From Frankiales bacterium (GTDB lineage: Bacteria > Actinomycetota > Actinomycetes > Mycobacteriales > Jatrophihabitantaceae): a DNA stretch of 64,000 nt. Location: the NCBI GenBank assembly GCA_025966315.1, contig JAOPUZ010000053.1, positions 1-64,000 on the forward strand, given 5' to 3'. Shown one piece after another: positions 61,568 to 64,000 of the stretch (its first letter is position 1; each line of letters begins with the position of its first letter). The notes under the pieces are model-generated. The model was not told the DNA's origin. It was given only the letters and a program-made list of their open reading frames with translations, and made no database searches. Position numbers and translations under genes: made by a program.

Positions 61568-62599
61568 CTACGTCCTGGCCGCGCCGCGCGCGTTGACGAC
61601 CGGGATGACCTGCTCGCCATAGGCGGCCAACGTGGAGTCCTTGGCGTCGTGCTGCAGGTAGACCGCGAACTGATCGACGCCGAGCCCGCGGAGTTCTTCC
61701 AGGCGCTCGATGTGACGCGCGACCGGGCCGAGCAGGCAGAACCGCTCGATGACCTCGTCAGGCACGAAGTCGGTGTGGCTGCTGCCGGCCTTGCCGTGCG
61801 CGTTGTAGTCGTAGCCCTCGCGGCCGGCGATGTAGTCACTCAGGGCCTTGGGAACGTCCGCCCCCGCCGTTCCGTATCGGGCGACGATGTCGGCCACGTG
61901 ATTGCCGACCATGCCGCCGAACCACCGGCATTGCTCGATCGCGTGCCGGGCGCCGGCCGCGGACCCATCGGTCACATAGGCCGGCGCGGCAACGCAGATC
62001 TTCAGCGCGGCCGGATCCCGCCCGGCTTCGACGGCCGCGCGACGCACGGCCGCAATCGACCAGGCCGTGATGTCGGGATCCGCTAGTTGCAGGATGAATC
62101 CGTCCGCAACCTCCCCGGTCAACGCCAGCGCCTTCGGCCCGTACGCGGCAACCCAGATCGGCAACCGGGAAGCTGATCCCCACGGCAACCGCAACTCGTT
62201 GCCCCGGTGCACGACCGATTCCCCGTTGGCCAGCGGGCGGATGACGTTGATCGCGTCGCGCAATGTGGCCAGCGTGACTGGCTTGCCGTTGATCACCCGC
62301 ACCGCCGAATCGCCCCGGCCGATGCCACAGATCGTCCGGTTGCCGAACATGTCGTTGAGGGTCGCGAACAGCGACGCCGTGACGGTCCAGTCCCGGGTGG
62401 CCGGATTGGTCACCATCGGGCCGACCAGCACACGATGCGTCGCGGACAGGATCTGGCTGTAGATCACGAACGGTTCCTGCCACAGCAGGTGCGAATCGAA
62501 CGTCCACACATGACTGAAGCCGTACGTCTCGGCTTGCCGGGCGAGGTCGATAACCCGCCACGCGGGTGGGTCCGTCTGCAGGACCACTCCGAAATCCAC
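61568..62599 (-). CDS. TIGR03842 family LLM class F420-dependent oxidoreductase
   Basis: A 343-residue F420-dependent LLM protein from GTG 62599 (VDFGVVLQTDPPAWRVIDLA). It has TYGFSHVWTFDSHLLWQEPF, VGPMVTNPATRDWTVTASLFA, ICGIGRGDSAVRVI and VADGFILQLADPDIT. TIGR03842 members are regularly found beside dihydropyrimidinase genes, as here (one base apart), and are thought to act on pyrimidine-like or hydantoin-like compounds. The substrate is not known. Confidence 0.9.
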   Translation of the reverse strand: MDFGVVLQTDPPAWRVIDLARQAETYGFSHVWTFDSHLLWQEPFVIYSQILSATHRVLVGPMVTNPATRDWTVTASLFATLNDMFGNRTICGIGRGDSAVRVINGKPVTLATLRDAINVIRPLANGESVVHRGNELRLPWGSASRLPIWVAAYGPKALALTGEVADGFILQLADPDITAWSIAAVRRAAVEAGRDPAALKICVAAPAYVTDGSAAGARHAIEQCRWFGGMVGNHVADIVARYGTAGADVPKALSDYIAGREGYDYNAHGKAGSSHTDFVPDEVIERFCLLGPVARHIERLEELRGLGVDQFAVYLQHDAKDSTLAAYGEQVIPVVNARGAART

Positions 62600-62600
62600 G

Positions 62601-64000
62601 TCAGATCAGATTCTGCGAAAGACCTCGACGGACGAACCGACCGTCGCTCTTGGCACCGAGGTACTGGCCGGCGTCGACGATCACTTTGCCGCGCGACAGC
62701 ACGGTGTCGACGTGCCCATCGATTTCATAACCTTCCCAGGCCGAATAATCCATGTTCATGTGATGGGTCTTGCCCAGGCCGATGCTGGTGTGCCCGTTCG
62801 GGTCGTAAATGACGATGTCAGCGTCGGCACCAGCCGCGATGACGCCTTTCTTTCCGTACAGGCCGAACATCCGCGCGGGTGCGGCACACGCGACGTCGAC
62901 CCATTTCTGCAGGCTGATCCGGCCGTCGACCACGCCCTGATACAGCAAGTCCATTCGATGCTCGACCGATCCGATGCCGTTCGGGATCTTGGCGAAGTTG
63001 CCGATACCCAGCTCTTTCTGATCCTTCATGCAGAACGGGCAGTGATCGGTCGACACCGTCGTCACGTCACCGGTGCGGAGGTAGCGCCACAATTCGTCCT
63101 GATGACCTTCGGCCCGTGACCGCAGCGGTGTACTGCACACCCATTTCGCGCCTTCGAAACCTGGCGCTCCGAGATTTTCTTCCAACGACAGGTACAGGTA
63201 CTGCGGGCACGTCTCGCCGAATACGTTCTGGCCGGCGTTGCGGGCCTCGGCAATGCGCGCCAAGGCCTGCTTGGCTGACACGTGGACGATGTACAGCGGG
63301 GCACCGGCAATGTCGGCCAACATCACCGCCCGATGGGTTGCTTCCTGCTCGGTCTGCCACGGCCGGGTGGTTCCGTGGAAATAGGGGGCGGTGTCGCCGC
63401 GTTCGAGAGCCTGCTGCACCAGCACATCGATGGCCGAGCCATTCTCGGCGTGCATCATGATCAGGCTGCCGTTTCCGGCTGCTTTCTGCATTGCCTGCAG
63501 AATCTGCCCGTCAGAGCTGAGGAAAACGCCTGGGTAGGCCATGAACAGTTTGAAACTGGTGATGCCCTCATCTATGAGTTCATCCATGGCTTTAAGCGAA
63601 TCGGCGTTGACGTCGCCAATGATCTGATGAAAGGCGTAGTCCACCGCGCAATTGCCACTGGCTTTGTCGTGCCATGCGGCCAACTGGTCCTGCACACGCT
63701 GGCCGTGGGCTTGCACGACGAAATCCACGATCGTGGTCGTACCGCCCCACGCGGCGGCCCGGGTCCCGGTCTCGAAGGTGTCCGAGGCGAACGTGCCGCC
63801 GAACGGCATCTCCATATGGGTGTGGGCGTCGATCCCACCGGGAATGACGTACTTTCTGCTGGCGTCTATGACGATTCCGGCCGACCGGCGTACCTCGCTC
63901 AACGCGTTGGATCCGGGTGCAAGGACGGCCACGATCGTGTCGCCGTCGATCAGGACATCCTGCAGCGCGGAGCCCTCGGCCGACACAACCGTCCCACCGG
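62601..64000 (-). CDS. hydA: Dihydropyrimidinase/hydantoinase, 5' end outside window
   Basis: At least 466 residues of a cyclic-amidohydrolase-fold enzyme that opens dihydropyrimidines or hydantoins. The frame stays open to base 64000 (GTVVSAEG-like lead before residue MSAEGSA), so the start is beyond the window. Metal and active-site parts are present: IDAHTHMEMPFGG (HxH), ITSFKLFMAYPG (carboxylated Lys), LYIVHVSAKQAL (His) and VSTDHCPF (Asp). It is upstream of and one base from the TIGR03842 gene. With the M20 amidohydrolase at 36112 it could form a reductive pyrimidine or hydantoin degradation route. Confidence 0.93.
   Translation of the reverse strand, partial: GGTVVSAEGSALQDVLIDGDTIVAVLAPGSNALSEVRRSAGIVIDASRKYVIPGGIDAHTHMEMPFGGTFASDTFETGTRAAAWGGTTTIVDFVVQAHGQRVQDQLAAWHDKASGNCAVDYAFHQIIGDVNADSLKAMDELIDEGITSFKLFMAYPGVFLSSDGQILQAMQKAAGNGSLIMMHAENGSAIDVLVQQALERGDTAPYFHGTTRPWQTEQEATHRAVMLADIAGAPLYIVHVSAKQALARIAEARNAGQNVFGETCPQYLYLSLEENLGAPGFEGAKWVCSTPLRSRAEGHQDELWRYLRTGDVTTVSTDHCPFCMKDQKELGIGNFAKIPNGIGSVEHRMDLLYQGVVDGRISLQKWVDVACAAPARMFGLYGKKGVIAAGADADIVIYDPNGHTSIGLGKTHHMNMDYSAWEGYEIDGHVDTVLSRGKVIVDAGQYLGAKSDGRFVRRGLSQNLI

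Overview
The window is chromosomal DNA of a high-GC actinobacterium. Codon third positions are almost all G or C. It carries a mycothiol-dependent formaldehyde dehydrogenase, a TIGR03842-type F420-dependent LLM oxidoreductase, an F420-reductase-like protein, two DUF222/HNH (13E12-like) proteins and typical actinobacterial families (DUF3097, DUF5709, the SCO6745 family). This points to Actinomycetota, perhaps near Frankiales, Nakamurellales or Jatrophihabitantales. The genus cannot be fixed from the sequence alone. No rRNA, tRNA, CRISPR array, phage or intact insertion sequence was found.

Layout. 0-7 kb: the 3' end of a DUF222/HNH gene, a tandem repeat, a DUF3097 gene, then a minus-strand row mscR - decayed metallo-hydrolase - DUF4395 - CPBP protease, citrate synthase gltA, and DUF5709. 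7-17 kb: a DUF3037/HipA-like kinase pair lies just downstream of a molybdenum hydroxylase cluster (MoxR ATPase, VWA protein, XdhC, 2Fe-2S, Mo-cofactor and FAD subunits, CoxG). The large subunit has the AYRGAGR motif of form II, so it is probably not a true CO dehydrogenase. 17-20 kb: an acyltransferase and a coupled pair of YbjQ-like proteins that together hold four modules. 20-27 kb: a short Cys-repeat ORF coupled to a sulfite-oxidase-like molybdoenzyme, a flavin reductase whose start is out of frame with its best ribosome binding site, a DUF222/HNH gene with a downstream minisatellite, a frameshifted conserved gene, an ArsR/SRPBCC pair and a diguanylate cyclase. 27-48 kb: transporters (APC, ABC with a divergent MarR, MFS), a frameshifted glycosyltransferase, an Lrp/amidohydrolase/dipeptidase locus, a Ski2-like helicase, an alpha-hydroxy-acid oxidase and various single enzymes. 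48-53 kb: a secreted subtilase with a Trp-pentad tail overlaps a membrane GGDEF-EAL protein, behind a leader that could fold in two ways. 54-61.5 kb: three luciferase-like monooxygenases, a fused double CaiB/BaiF CoA-transferase and a quinone-reductase-like gene form a likely catabolic operon. 61.5-64 kb: a TIGR03842 oxidoreductase and a dihydropyrimidinase that runs off the window.

Two themes cut across the window. First, perfect or near-perfect short tandem repeats (8-30 bp units) occur at eleven or more places. Inside or beside genes they are multiples of three where reading frame matters. Second, four genes appear broken or out of frame: the mycothiol-linked hydrolase, the flavin reductase start, a conserved family protein and a glycosyltransferase. 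Two of these need only a one-base change in a short homopolymer, so sequencing error is a real alternative to decay.
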